Positions 1 to 9,900 of a stretch of 64,000 nucleotides of DNA are shown piece by piece; the stretch's first letter is position 1, and the number at the start of each line of letters is the position of its first letter. Under the pieces are notes generated by a model. That model saw only the letters and a list, made by a program, of their open reading frames with translations, did no database searches and was not told the DNA's origin. The DNA is taken from NCBI GenBank assembly GCA_964507325.1, contig CAZDQL010000002.1:62001-126000 (forward strand). Direction: 5' to 3'. Source of the DNA: CAZDQL01 sp964507325. Its GTDB lineage: Bacteria; Planctomycetota; UBA1135; GCA-002686595. A program made the position numbers and the translations under genes.

Positions 1-281
1 ATGAAGAGCATCCCCGGGCGCAGGAAGCGCGCCAGATCGGAGCGCCCCTGGAAGTCCAGGTACGCCGGCCACTCGGCCCAGACCTCCGCGCTCTCCTGGG
101 CCATGGCGGCCATGGCGATCGTCGAGTAGAAGCGCCGCACGATCCCGCACGACGCCGCCGTCGTGCCGTGACCGACGTCGCCTTCGCGGTCGACGACCGT
201 CGGGCGCGCGCCGCGCTTGGCGAGCTCGTAGGCCGCTGCACAGCCGATCACTCCGGCACCGATGATGGCGATCTCGGTCAT
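1..281 (-). CDS. FAD-dependent oxidoreductase (DAO family), N-terminal part
   Basis: Translating the reverse strand from ATG at 281 gives about 93 residues before the window edge. Residues 4-9 (IIGAGV) open a Rossmann GxGxxG dinucleotide fold, followed by an acidic residue at the end of strand 2 (VVDREG) and a conserved HGTTAAS-like segment typical of D-amino-acid-oxidase/glycine-oxidase flavoproteins. The substrate cannot be told because the catalytic half lies outside the window. The gene is divergent from the RidA-like gene at 405, and a good -10 hexamer (TACAAT) lies upstream. Truncated only by the window boundary. Confidence 0.85.
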   Translation of the reverse strand, partial: MTEIAIIGAGVIGCAAAYELAKRGARPTVVDREGDVGHGTTAASCGIVRRFYSTIAMAAMAQESAEVWAEWPAYLDFQGRSDLARFLRPGMLF

Positions 282-309
282 GGTCGAATCCCCCGTCGTC
301 CTCCCCTCG

Positions 310-315
310 ATTGTA
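310..315 (-). promoter_or_regulatory. Candidate -10 element (TACAAT) of the FAD oxidoreductase gene
   Basis: TACAAT on the minus strand, five of six bases matching TATAAT, lies 28 nt before the ATG at 281, with a GGGGAGG stretch between. No convincing -35 box was seen. Confidence 0.35.
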
Positions 316-389
316 GGGAGCGCAGGACTACGAACTCGGACCAGGGCCGATCCCGCCGCTTGTCTCGGTTCCAGATCCGGAAAGGGCCG

Positions 390-395
390 TATCCT
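390..395 (+). promoter_or_regulatory. Candidate -10 element (TATCCT) with very short leader
   Basis: TATCCT ends 9 nt before the ATG at 405 and there is no Shine-Dalgarno sequence in between. If transcription starts about 7 nt downstream, the mRNA is nearly leaderless. The same arrangement recurs before several other genes here. Confidence 0.4.
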
Positions 396-404
396 GGGCT
401 CGCC

Positions 405-1553
405 ATGCAAGCCGGAGATCCCAACGACAACGAGAACGCCATCGTTCTGTACCTGCGTGCCCGCGGCACCGGAGAGAAGAGCGAACTGCACCTGACCGCC
501 ACCGCGCCGTTCCCCGAGGGTGGCGACAGCGCGCAGCGGGCGGAGGAGGCCTTCCGCGCCGTGGCGCGCACCCTGAGGGAGCGCGGCGCCGCGATCTTCA
601 GCGAACGGATCTTTGCGCCGAGCGACGCCTTTCCCGCCATCGACGCCATCCGCGCCGCCGCCTACGGCGACCTGGACGACGGGATGCCTCCCACCAGGCT
701 CCTGGGGCCCGCCGGCGAGCATCCCGCGCTCGGGATTCAGATCCACGCCGTGGGGAGCGCCGAGCGCCCCGAGGTCCTCCGGTCCGACGCAGGGCCGATC
801 GGGCGCTGCCTGCGCGCCGGGGAGCACGGCTGGACCTTCCTCGGCGCCATGCACGGCGGTTCGGCGGGCACCCCGCACGAGCGCGCCGCGCGCATGTTCC
901 GCACCGCGGAGGAGCGCCTGACCGCGCTCCAGCAGGACTTCACCGACGTGGCGCGCACCTGGCTCTGGCTGGGGGACATCTGCGCCTGGTACGACGATCT
1001 CAACGCCGCGCGGACCGAGTTCTTCGAGCGCATCGGGATGTACGACCCGAGCCGCGGCGCGCCCACCTTCCCCGCCAGCACCGGGATCGGCATCTACCCC
1101 GTGGACCCGCAGGACTTCTGCACCATGGACCTGATCGCGGTCACGGGGCCGGAGGGGACCTTCCACTGGCACGACGTCGACGGCGAGCAGAACTCCGCCT
1201 TCGACTACGGCTCGGCCTTCTCCCGCGCTGCGACGGTGGCCACTCCGGGAGGAAGGACGGTCTTCGTCTCGGGCACCGCCGCCATCGACGCCGACGGCGT
1301 GACCGAGTACCCCGACGAGGTGGAGCCTCAGGTCGAGGCCACCCTGGCCCACGTGCGTGCCCTCCTGGGTCAGCACGGTTGCGCAGACGTGGACGTGCTC
1401 TCCCACCTGGCCTACTGCAAGAACGAAGCGGTGCGCCGCGCCTTCCTCGAGACGGATGCGGGGCAGACCTGGCCCGGCCACATCCTGATGGGCGACGTCT
1501 GTCGCCACGATCTGACCTTCGAGATCGAGGTCGCCGCCGCGCCGCAGCAGTAG
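405..1553 (+). CDS. RidA/YjgF-fold protein, chorismatase-like
   Basis: A protein of 382 aa. The C-terminal third (from the FSRA segment through VFVSGTAAID and the helix with LAHVRALL) has the layout of the RidA/YjgF/UK114 fold. The N-terminal part is also long and structured, as in chorismate-hydrolysing FkbO/Hyg5-type chorismatases, which are two RidA-like halves. Whether chorismate is the substrate is inference; a plain Rid-family deaminase or a non-enzymatic relative is possible. The frame stays open upstream to 168, but that part overlaps the divergent FAD gene, so ATG 405, just after a -10-like hexamer, is chosen. Cytoplasmic; no signal peptide. Confidence 0.7.
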   Translation: MQAGDPNDNENAIVLYLRARGTGEKSELHLTATAPFPEGGDSAQRAEEAFRAVARTLRERGAAIFSERIFAPSDAFPAIDAIRAAAYGDLDDGMPPTRLLGPAGEHPALGIQIHAVGSAERPEVLRSDAGPIGRCLRAGEHGWTFLGAMHGGSAGTPHERAARMFRTAEERLTALQQDFTDVARTWLWLGDICAWYDDLNAARTEFFERIGMYDPSRGAPTFPASTGIGIYPVDPQDFCTMDLIAVTGPEGTFHWHDVDGEQNSAFDYGSAFSRAATVATPGGRTVFVSGTAAIDADGVTEYPDEVEPQVEATLAHVRALLGQHGCADVDVLSHLAYCKNEAVRRAFLETDAGQTWPGHILMGDVCRHDLTFEIEVAAAPQQ

Positions 1554-1560
1554 GCGCAGT

Positions 1561-3504
1561 TCAGCGCCCCCGCAGCCAAGCCAGGAGCTCGGCTGCGTCC
1601 GGCTCCGGGAGCGCCCGCACCGCAGCGGGTGCCCCCGCGGCGGCGTAGGCGCGGCGCACCACCGCCGGCACCTCGTCCACGCCCAGGAGGGTCAGCGGGG
1701 TCGGCGCGACCAGGGCGGCGTACCCCGCCAGCCCCCCCCAGCGCTCCGCCCCGGGCAGGAAGTCGGGATCGTCGTGGTCCGCGACCGCCTCGAACCCGCT
1801 TCCGAAGTCGACCGCCACCCGGGAGACCGCGCTGGGATCGAGCGCCGCCGCCAGGAGCGCCGCGAGCGCCTCCTCCCCCTGACCCAGGAGCGCCGGCCGG
1901 ATCCCGGCGGGGGCCTGGGCGAGCGCGCCGCGCAGGTCGTGCACGCGGTGCGCCAACGAGGTGAGGTTGTAGCCGAAGGTGAAGAGCGCGAACCCCCTGC
2001 GGTGGTCCGTGCGCAGCGGGCCGCGGAAGGGGCGCAGCAGGGCGACGTCGGTCGCGCCCGCCAACGCCTGCGACACGCCATCCCCGGGCGGCCCCGCGCA
2101 GAGCACGCGCATCGCCTCTGCCGTTCCCTCGAGGCGCGGGCGCGCTTCTTCGAGGGGACGCGTCCCGTGGAGCATCGTCGCGAGCGCACCGCCGACGACG
2201 CGCCGGTACTCCGCCAGGTCCTCTCCCGCGAGCACGGCGAGCCGCTCCACCTCCGCACGGGCGATGCGCATCAGCGACGCCCGCACCTCGGCGATCCCCC
2301 CCTCCGGCCGGGGGTGCTCGGCGTCGTAGACGCTGAGCTCCGCGGGGGGTACCGGAACCAGGGGGGCCTCGACGATCGGCAGCTCCTGACCGAGGTCGAG
2401 GTGGCTGTTCAGGAAGCGGTAGAGGTGCCCGCGCGAGACGGCGTTGTAGTTGTGGGGGAAGTCCGGGTAGCACCAGCCCGCCACCGCATCCGGCGCGCCG
2501 ACCAGCGCGTACAGGGTGCGCAGCTCGGGCAGACCGTCGCTCAGGATCTCCTTCGTCCAGTCGTTCGCCCCCGTGAGCCCCAGGGGCCGCGGGGCGGCCA
2601 GCGCCGCCAGCTCGATGTTCCCCGTGCCGACCCTGAGGTGCGCGGCGTTCTCGCAGATGCATCCCCCCTGCATGGCGGTCGAGACCATGACGGCGGGGAA
2701 GAGCACGTCGGGACGCTCGTCGACCGCGGCCAGGATGAAGGTCTGGGTGCCGCCGCCGCTGCCCCCGGTCACCGCGATGCGGCCCGGATCGACGTCGGGG
2801 AGGGAGAGCAGCACGTCGAGGGCGTGGATCGAGTTGCGCGTCTGGAGGCCGAAGGGATTCAGCGCCCAGAGCTCCGCGGAGACGTCACCGAACCCGCTCC
2901 AGTGCTCGAGCTGCCTGGAGTCCGCGTACCCCAGCATGTCGTAGTGCAGGACGACGCACCCCATGCGGGCGAGCTGGGCACAGCGCGCCTGCAGGTGGAA
3001 CTTGGCGTTGGGCAGGTGCTCTTCCTCCCCGCGCTCGATCTGGGCGCGCGCATCGTCGTCGGAGACGTTCGAGAAGCGACCGTTGGCCCAGTGGCCGTGG
3101 GGGCAGAGGGCGCCGGGATGGGGTCCCGCGCCAGACCCCGTTCCCACCTCGGGGCGGTAGAGGCTGCCGGTGACGTGGAATCCGGGCAGGCTCTCGAAGT
3201 AGATGCGCTCGACCGTGTACCCGTCGCGCTCGATCCTGCCCCAGATCACGGGTCGGGGATCGACGCGCACGATCCCGGGCCACAGCCCCGCGGCGACCAG
3301 CACGCGCCGCCGGACCTCCTCACGCCGGGCGCTCCAGGCCTCGGCGGTCGGCGGCGGCTCGAAGGGGAAGTGCCCCTCGAGGGTGATCAGTGCCTGGGAG
3401 CGCGGATCGGTGGGCCCGTCTTCCTGGGAGAGGGCCGCGGCGGCGATACAGATCGCCAGGGGCAAGGCGCGGAGGTGCATGTCGGTGCCCAGTGTGAGCC
3501 TCAT
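1561..3504 (-). CDS. Secreted alpha/beta hydrolase (acetyl-xylan-esterase/DUF-type)
   Basis: A 647-aa protein with a hydrophobic export signal (residues about 9-26) and an alpha/beta-hydrolase core. The nucleophile elbow is GGSGGG with Ser249, and a PDFPHN segment near residue 340 probably carries the catalytic His. An HGHW motif near 136-139 may form the oxyanion region. A second long C-terminal part (about residues 370-647) resembles no domain I know. The start at 3504 overlaps the stop of the upstream TPR/FG-GAP gene as ATGA and has a GGAAGG site; an internal Met at 3480 would give a shorter, more classical signal peptide. The substrate is probably an ester or carbohydrate-linked ester, by inference. 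Confidence 0.75.
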   Translation of the reverse strand: MRLTLGTDMHLRALPLAICIAAAALSQEDGPTDPRSQALITLEGHFPFEPPPTAEAWSARREEVRRRVLVAAGLWPGIVRVDPRPVIWGRIERDGYTVERIYFESLPGFHVTGSLYRPEVGTGSGAGPHPGALCPHGHWANGRFSNVSDDDARAQIERGEEEHLPNAKFHLQARCAQLARMGCVVLHYDMLGYADSRQLEHWSGFGDVSAELWALNPFGLQTRNSIHALDVLLSLPDVDPGRIAVTGGSGGGTQTFILAAVDERPDVLFPAVMVSTAMQGGCICENAAHLRVGTGNIELAALAAPRPLGLTGANDWTKEILSDGLPELRTLYALVGAPDAVAGWCYPDFPHNYNAVSRGHLYRFLNSHLDLGQELPIVEAPLVPVPPAELSVYDAEHPRPEGGIAEVRASLMRIARAEVERLAVLAGEDLAEYRRVVGGALATMLHGTRPLEEARPRLEGTAEAMRVLCAGPPGDGVSQALAGATDVALLRPFRGPLRTDHRRGFALFTFGYNLTSLAHRVHDLRGALAQAPAGIRPALLGQGEEALAALLAAALDPSAVSRVAVDFGSGFEAVADHDDPDFLPGAERWGGLAGYAALVAPTPLTLLGVDEVPAVVRRAYAAAGAPAAVRALPEPDAAELLAWLRGR

Positions 3505-6500
3505 GGAGTCCTTCCCTCGCGCAGCACCCACTGCGCCTCGCGACGGGGGGAGAGGGGGGGGATCCACGCCCGCTCCGGACGGGTGTTCCACTCCTCCCTC
3601 CAGGCTTGGTGCAGCGCATCGGCGGGGAAGGCCTCGTCCGCGCCGTAGGGGTAGGCGCTCATGCCGTGGAAGGGCAGCGGCTCCACCTCCAGCGCCTCGA
3701 CGGTGTTGGGGTCGCGGTCCTTGGCCCAGCCGTCGAGGAAGACCAGGTAGTCGCGCCTCCACCCCTGGGGCAGATCCGGTAGGGCCCCCGCGTCGAAGCG
3801 CACCCGGAGGGCGTCGCCGCTGCCCATGATCACGAAGCGATCGTCCACGTCGTGGAGCAGCGGCACCGTCTCGCCGTAGCGGGTGTACATCCCCGGGTGC
3901 TGGTTCCAGCGCTTGTGCTCGCTCAGAACGCCCCACTCGAAGCGCTCCGGCAGGTCGCCGCGCCCCGTCTCGATCAGGCGGCTGAAGCCGCGCGGCCAGA
4001 GCTCGGCGGAGACGGGCTCGAGGGAGGTGATCGCGAGCGGCGCGTCGTCCCCGTCCACCGCGAGCCGGACCGAGTCCCAGTAGAGGCGCAGGGTGGAGAA
4101 GAGGCGCAGGCGCGGGTCGCTGCGGTTCACCAGGTCCGTGACGTCGACCACCATCGTCTTGGTCTTGCCCGCCGGGAAGCCCAGCGGGGGGCCGGCATCC
4201 ACCCAACCTCCCGCGGAGTCGGGCACCTGGAGGATCGGCGGGACGAAGTCGACCCCCGGCGTGCGCGCCGCGGCCATGTTCACGCTGGCGTCGGTCCAGT
4301 AGAACCAACCGGTGCACAGGAGGCGCAGCCGCTCTGCCCCGCGGACGCGCTCCGGGTCGAAGGTGAGCTCCAGCCAGTGCGGCGTGGCCAGTCCCAGGAA
4401 CTGGGACTCGAGGGGCTCGAAGGGGACCGCGTGCACGTCGTCGATCCGCGCCAGCTCGGCGGTCCAGTCCTGCCCGCGGCAACCCCGCGCCGAGAGGGGC
4501 AGCAACGGCTCGCGGACCGTGTGCACGTGGTGCTCGGGGAAGGGGGGGAAGGTGAAGCGCTCGGTGGGGTGGATCTCGGTCCCCTGCGGGTGGTCGACCA
4601 CGTCGAGCCGGATCCGGTCGAGGTAGGTGACCTCGCGCAGCTCCTCGGTGAACTGCATCTCGAGCCAGCCATCGCGCGGCACGAGCTGCTCGTCGAGCAC
4701 GAGCACGTACTCGTCGTGGTCCGGCGGCACCAGCACCCCCGGCGCCATCGGCAGGCCGAGGGGCGTGATCCCCAGCACGTCGGAGATGAACTCGTAGGTG
4801 CTGCCGTTCCAGGTGTAGAGGAAGGGGCACGACCCGCCCAGGGCCGTCGACTGCTCCAACGGCCCCCCGCCGGAGTCGATGAAGGGCTGGTCGGTGGACT
4901 GCACGTCCAGGTTCGTCTGCACCACGCCGTTGGGCCAGGTGATGCGCACCACGTCGATCGCGTCGTAGGGACCGGAGCCCACCAGGTCGGCGCCGCCGCG
5001 CCAGTAGATGCGGCGGTACAGCTCACGGCTGCGCACCTCGACCACCGCGCCCACGGCGCGCCGGTTGTCCTTGAGCCCCAGGGGTTCGAGGCGCGCGGCC
5101 CGACCCACCGGACCGCCGCAGCGCAGGATCTCGATCCCCTCGGCCGTGCTGCGGGCCAGGTCGTGGTCCAGGTCTCCGTCGAAGTCGCCCGCGGCGAGCG
5201 GTCCTTCGCCGGCGAGCAGCGCCACCTCCACGTCGAGCTCCTGGGGCTGCCCGAGGGCCAGCGCGCCCCGGCCTCCCCAGAAGAGGTCGAGGGTCCCGTC
5301 CAGGTCGAGGTCCAGGGTGAAGGGGTGTGCCTCCGGCCCGATCCCGTGCTCGGTGGTGCGCGCCTCCAGCGACCCGTCCTCGCGCTGGATCCAGAGGGTG
5401 GCGGGGTCGCCCGGTTCGAGGAGGTCCACCCGGGCGTCCCCGTCGAAGTCGGCCAGGAGCGGCTCGCGCCCCATCCCTGTGGCCCCCGCGAAGACCCTTC
5501 CGGCCACGTCCTCGAACCCCCCGGCGCGCAGGCTGTCCATCAGGTACAGCGCGTTCGGGCCTCCAAGCAGGAGGTCCACGTCCTGGTCGCCGTCGACGTC
5601 CTCGGTGGCGCACCAGGTGAGCGGCACGTCCCGCGGCAGGCTCGCCTCGCGCGAGACGTCGACGAAGGCCCCGCGCGTCTCTGCTCCGTCGGCGCCGGTG
5701 CGCGGCGCGGCTCCGTCGTTGCGCAGGAGACGCGCGCCGAAGGGGCCCACGATCAAGAGGTCGAGATCGCCCTCGTGGTCGATGTCGGCGAAGACCAGGT
5801 CCTCCGGGGGCGCGGGCAGGGGCGCGAGCTCCAGGGGGGAGCGCGACCAGGTGCCGCTGGGAGCCCCCGAGCCGGGCCCGCCGAGCTCCAGGAGGTCCGC
5901 GCCGCTGGCGGCCTCGAAGAGCAAGAGCTCCCCGCCACGACAGACGAGGAGGTCCAGGCTGTCGTCGTTGCCGAGGTCGAAGGCGCGCACGTGGTCGACC
6001 GCCTCGGAGAGGACGCGCTCGATCCGGTAGCCGTCCCGGGTGCGCAGGGCGCAGACGACCCCACCGGCCCCGGCGGCGATGAAGTCCACGTCGCCGTCGT
6101 CGTCGACGTCCTCGGCGAGGAGCTCGCGGGCCGAGGCCAGCTCGGGGAGGATCGGCTCCTCCCGCTCGAAGCTCGGTGCTCCCGCGGGCTTCGTCGTTCC
6201 GCTCCCGGTCGGTCGCATCGGGCGTGGCGCGAGCACCCCCGCCAGGCTCCCCTGGTCGAGCTGCGCCGCGCTAGCGCCGGCGAACCCGAGCTCCCGCAGT
6301 TGACTGTAGAGCTCGTCGAAGTGCTGGGCGTCCTCCTTCCGCTCCTCGGCCCACAAGAGGCGCCCCAGGCGGTACACCGACTGGACGTACCAGACTCCGC
6401 CGTGGTCGATCCCGCCGGCGACGATCTCGCGCAGGAGCTCCTCCGCCTCCGACGTGCGCCCCAGGTCCTCCAACGTCATCGCCAGACCGACCTGGGAGGG

Positions 6501-6917
6501 CAGATCCCCCGGCACGCGGCGCAGGACTGTGCGGAAGTGCTCGATCGCCGTCTCGAATTCGCCCGCCTCGAGGCTCAGCCGCGCGGACATGTAACGCAGG
6601 GCTGGATCGTCGGGATCCACTGCGCGGATGCGCTCGAGGAAGGGTCCGGGGTCGCTGTTGGCGCGGTCGGAGAAGTCCACCGCGGCCGCCCGCACCAGGT
6701 CCTCGAGGGCGGGTTCGGGGACGGCCAGCAGGGGGGCCAGCGCCTCGCGCGCCAGCTCCAGACTGCCCCGCTCGAAGTGGGCCGCCACCCGCTCGCGGGC
6801 CAGGACGTGCTCGATCGGCGGCGCGCCGGCGTCCTTGGACTCCCAGTAGGAGCGCCGGATCATCCAGGCCGCGACGAGGACCAGGATCAGTAGGCATACG
6901 AGGAGGGGTTTTTGCAT
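3501..6917 (-). CDS. Large exported TPR / FG-GAP (VCBS) / ASPIC-UnbV (CRTAC1-type) protein
   Basis: A 1138-aa protein. It starts with a membrane anchor or uncleaved signal (residues about 3-20, LLVCLLILVLVAAW). TPR-like helices follow to about residue 215. Then come many D-x-D-x-D-G FG-GAP/VCBS calcium-loop repeats (about 240-570), an ASPIC/UnbV-like segment (VVEVRSRELYRRI near 600), and a C-terminal beta-rich domain with WNGSTYEF and DHDEYVLVLDEQ that I have no name for. Such proteins are thought to be extracellular or periplasmic beta-propeller scaffolds; no enzyme activity is evident. GGAGG lies 5 nt before the ATG. The downstream hydrolase is translationally coupled, and the gene faces a second CRTAC1-type giant at 6952 across 34 bp. 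Confidence 0.8.
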   Translation of the reverse strand: MQKPLLVCLLILVLVAAWMIRRSYWESKDAGAPPIEHVLARERVAAHFERGSLELAREALAPLLAVPEPALEDLVRAAAVDFSDRANSDPGPFLERIRAVDPDDPALRYMSARLSLEAGEFETAIEHFRTVLRRVPGDLPSQVGLAMTLEDLGRTSEAEELLREIVAGGIDHGGVWYVQSVYRLGRLLWAEERKEDAQHFDELYSQLRELGFAGASAAQLDQGSLAGVLAPRPMRPTGSGTTKPAGAPSFEREEPILPELASARELLAEDVDDDGDVDFIAAGAGGVVCALRTRDGYRIERVLSEAVDHVRAFDLGNDDSLDLLVCRGGELLLFEAASGADLLELGGPGSGAPSGTWSRSPLELAPLPAPPEDLVFADIDHEGDLDLLIVGPFGARLLRNDGAAPRTGADGAETRGAFVDVSREASLPRDVPLTWCATEDVDGDQDVDLLLGGPNALYLMDSLRAGGFEDVAGRVFAGATGMGREPLLADFDGDARVDLLEPGDPATLWIQREDGSLEARTTEHGIGPEAHPFTLDLDLDGTLDLFWGGRGALALGQPQELDVEVALLAGEGPLAAGDFDGDLDHDLARSTAEGIEILRCGGPVGRAARLEPLGLKDNRRAVGAVVEVRSRELYRRIYWRGGADLVGSGPYDAIDVVRITWPNGVVQTNLDVQSTDQPFIDSGGGPLEQSTALGGSCPFLYTWNGSTYEFISDVLGITPLGLPMAPGVLVPPDHDEYVLVLDEQLVPRDGWLEMQFTEELREVTYLDRIRLDVVDHPQGTEIHPTERFTFPPFPEHHVHTVREPLLPLSARGCRGQDWTAELARIDDVHAVPFEPLESQFLGLATPHWLELTFDPERVRGAERLRLLCTGWFYWTDASVNMAAARTPGVDFVPPILQVPDSAGGWVDAGPPLGFPAGKTKTMVVDVTDLVNRSDPRLRLFSTLRLYWDSVRLAVDGDDAPLAITSLEPVSAELWPRGFSRLIETGRGDLPERFEWGVLSEHKRWNQHPGMYTRYGETVPLLHDVDDRFVIMGSGDALRVRFDAGALPDLPQGWRRDYLVFLDGWAKDRDPNTVEALEVEPLPFHGMSAYPYGADEAFPADALHQAWREEWNTRPERAWIPPLSPRREAQWVLREGRTP

Positions 6918-6933
6918 GACGGCCTCCGCGCGT

Positions 6934-6943
6934 AACGTACGCT
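6934..6943. promoter_or_regulatory. Overlapping divergent -10 elements
   Basis: AACGTACGCT contains TACGCT on the plus strand (6938-6943, 8 nt before ATG 6952) and TACGTT on the minus strand (6934-6939, 16 nt before ATG 6917). Overlapping -10 boxes would couple expression of the two giant FG-GAP genes. Read from sequence only. Confidence 0.4.
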
Positions 6944-6951
6944 CCGATCCC

Positions 6952-9900
6952 ATGGGACGGTCCACCGCGTTCGGAATCCCGGCCAGCCTGGTCCTCTTCT
7001 CCGCCCTCGCCGCGGCCCGCCAGGATTCCGACGTCGCTCCCGTCGCCGCCGACCCCGATCGCGGCCTCGTCGACCAGGTCCTGCTCGACAAGCTCGCGCT
7101 CCTCGACCCGGCGGTCGACACCTGGGAAGCCGAGCGCTGGAACGCGCTGGTGCGCGAGCACCTCGAGTCGATCGAGGTCGCCTGGGCCGGGGACGAGCTC
7201 CCCGCCGCCCTCGCCGGTGCGAGCTGGATCGGACCCGAGCTCGAGGCGCCGGCACTCTGGAGGGCGGAGGCTCCGGCGCTGCGCGAGGGCGGGGGCTGGA
7301 CCGTCACCCGCGCACGGGGCAGCGCGGCGAGCGCGCCCCCGGCGGGGGACTTCGCCCAGGCGCTCGCCTCCTGGCGCGCCCAGTTCGATCGCGACGCGCG
7401 TCTGGAGTGCGAGGTCTTCGCCGTGCCGAGCTTCGAGGACGGGGCGCTGACCGAGATCCGGCTGACCGCGGCCGGCGCCGTGGGGGAGAGTCGGGTCCAG
7501 CACAACGCCCGCTGGAGCGCGCGCTGGCGCCCCGCTCGCGAGGGGATCCAGCTCGTCGGCCTGACGGTCGACTCCTTCGAAGCGGCGGCCTACGCGCCAC
7601 ACACCGACGGACCCTTCGCCGACGCCAGCGCGTCGATCCTCGGCACCGCCGGGCCCCTGCACGACCAGTTGGCCGCCGGCCTGGTCCACTGGCGCGGCGT
7701 CATCCCCGCCACCCTCGAGCCCGGCTTCCTGGGGCACCAGGGGATCGCCCTCGGCGACGTGAACGGGGATGGGCTCGAGGACCTCTACCTCTGCCAGCCG
7801 GGGGGCCTGCCGAACAAGCTGCTCCTGCGTCGCGCCGAGGGGGGGGTCGAGGACGTGTCAGCGGCCGCGGGCGTCGATCTGCTGGACCACTCCTCCAGCA
7901 CCCTGCTGGTCGACTTCGACGAGGACGCCGACTGCGACCTGGTCGTCTCGACCGGCTCTGGTCTGGTCTTCTTCGAGAACGACGGCCGGGCCCGCTTCGA
8001 GCGCCGGCTCATGATCGAGCGCTCCCTGGCCACCTCCCTGGCCGTCGCTGACTTCGACGAGGACTCCGATCTGGACCTCTACGTCTGCTCCTACGTCTCC
8101 CCCTACGACCGCCAGGGCCTGCCCGTGCCCTACCACGACGCCAACAACGGCGAGGCCAACCTGCTGCTCCGCAACGGCGGCGACTGGACCTTCGTGGACG
8201 TGGCCGACGAGGTGGGGATGGGGGCCGGCAACCGCCGCTTCACCTTCGCCGCCGCCTGGGAGGACTACGACAATGACGGCGACCAGGACCTGTACGTGGC
8301 CAACGACTTCGGCCGCAACAACCTGTACCGCAACGACGGGGGGACCTTCGTCGACGTCGCCGCCGAGATGGAGGGAGAGGACGTCTCCGCCGGCATGGGC
8401 GTCACCTGGGGGGACGCCGACGGCGACGGTTGGATGGACGTCTACATCACCAACATGTACGCCGCCTCCGGCAGTCGCATCGCCTCCCACCCCGACTACC
8501 GCCCAGAATCCACCGACGAGACGGCGGCCTTCTTCCGCCGGCACTGCCGCGGGAACACGCTCTACTCGAGCCAAGAGGGGCGCGCCTTCGTCGACGCGAC
8601 CGAGTCGAGCGGTACCGCCTTCGGGGGTTGGGCTTGGGGGGCGCTCTTCCTCGACTTCGACAACGACGGGCAGCTGGACCTCTTCTCCCCCAACGGGTTC
8701 GTGACCGGCGAGCGGCGGGACGACTTGTGAAGCTACTTCTGGCGGCAGGTCGTGCTGCAATCCCCCGATCTCCCCGGCGCGGCGGGGCAGAGCTACAGCG
8801 TGGGCTGGAGCGCGATCAGCCGTCTGGTTCGGCAGGGGCTCTCGTGGAACGGCAACGAGCGCAACGTGGCCTTCCTCAACCTGGGGGAGGGGCGCTTCGC
8901 CGACGTCTCCGCCGCCAGCGGCCTGGACTTCCCCGACGACGGCCGGGCCGCCGCCCGGGTGGACTGGGACGGAGACGGTTCCCAGGACCTGATCGTGATG
9001 AACCGCACCGGGCCCCGGATCCGGGTGCTCGTCAACCGCCACGCAGGGCCCCAGCACTGGATCGCCTTCCGCCTGCGGGGGCGTAGCTGCAACCGCTCCG
9101 CGGTGGGAGCGCGGGTGAGCCTCGAGACGACCGACGGACGGCGCCTGATCCGCAGCCTGCGCTGCGGCGAGGGCTTCCTGGCCCAGTCCACCTGGAGCGT
9201 GCACTTCGGCTTGGGGGACGGGGAGGTGGGCGAGGTCCAGGTGCACTGGCCCGGTGGCGAGGTGGAGAGCTTCGGCGCGCCCACCTGGGGACGGACCTAC
9301 GCGCTGGAGCAGGACAGCGGGAGCGCCGTCCCCGTCCCGCCGCCGACCGCGGCGATCGTCCCCGGTCCCCTGTCGCCGCCGGAGGCGGACGGATCCTCGC
9401 GCACGGTGCTCTCCGCGAAGCTGCCGATGCCGCGTCTGCTCTTGGAGACCCTCGACGGTCGCACCGCGCCCTTCCTCGGCATCGACGAGAGGGGGCCCCG
9501 CGGCACCGGCCAGCCGTTGATCCTCGTCCTGTGGGGCAGCTTCTGCGCGCCCTGCGTTCGGGAGCTGCGGGCGCTGAAGGCCGAGGCCCAGGGGCTCGCC
9601 GCCGCCGGCATCCAGGTCCTGGCGGTGAGCGTGGATCGCGGCGAGGAGGATCGCCAGCGGGCGCGGGCACTCCTGGAGGAGATCGAGTGGCCCTTCGCCG
9701 CCGGCTTCGCGAGCGAAGAAGCGCTGGGCGTCGTCGAGGTCCTACAGGGCGCCCTGCACGACAGTGCCCGCCCCCTGGTGGTGCCGACCACCCTCTTGAT
9801 CGAACCGGATGGGTACCTGGTGGCGACCTACCGGGGACGACTCGAGCCGCGACGTCTGATCGACGACCTGGCCCTCTGCCCCTTGCCGCTCGAAGCGCGG

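Noticed and set aside
3478..3480. Internal ATG 3480 as the start of the alpha/beta hydrolase
   Set aside because: It gives a neat signal peptide, but ATG 3504 has GGAAGG at good distance and an ATGA overlap with the gene before.
1774..3648. Long plus-strand open frame opposite the alpha/beta hydrolase
   Set aside because: Shadow of the minus-strand gene, with Arg/Glu/Gly-rich composition and no homology.
3852..6893. Very long open frame antisense to the TPR/FG-GAP gene
   Set aside because: In GC-rich DNA the opposite frame of a real gene often lacks stops. The product is low-complexity without signal, domain or start site.
8728..8730. TGA read as a nonsense mutation or sequencing error that splits one gene into two
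   Set aside because: Frame, codon use and domain homology continue without any other stop, and a SECIS-like hairpin stands at the exact spacing. A random stop would not be expected to have this.
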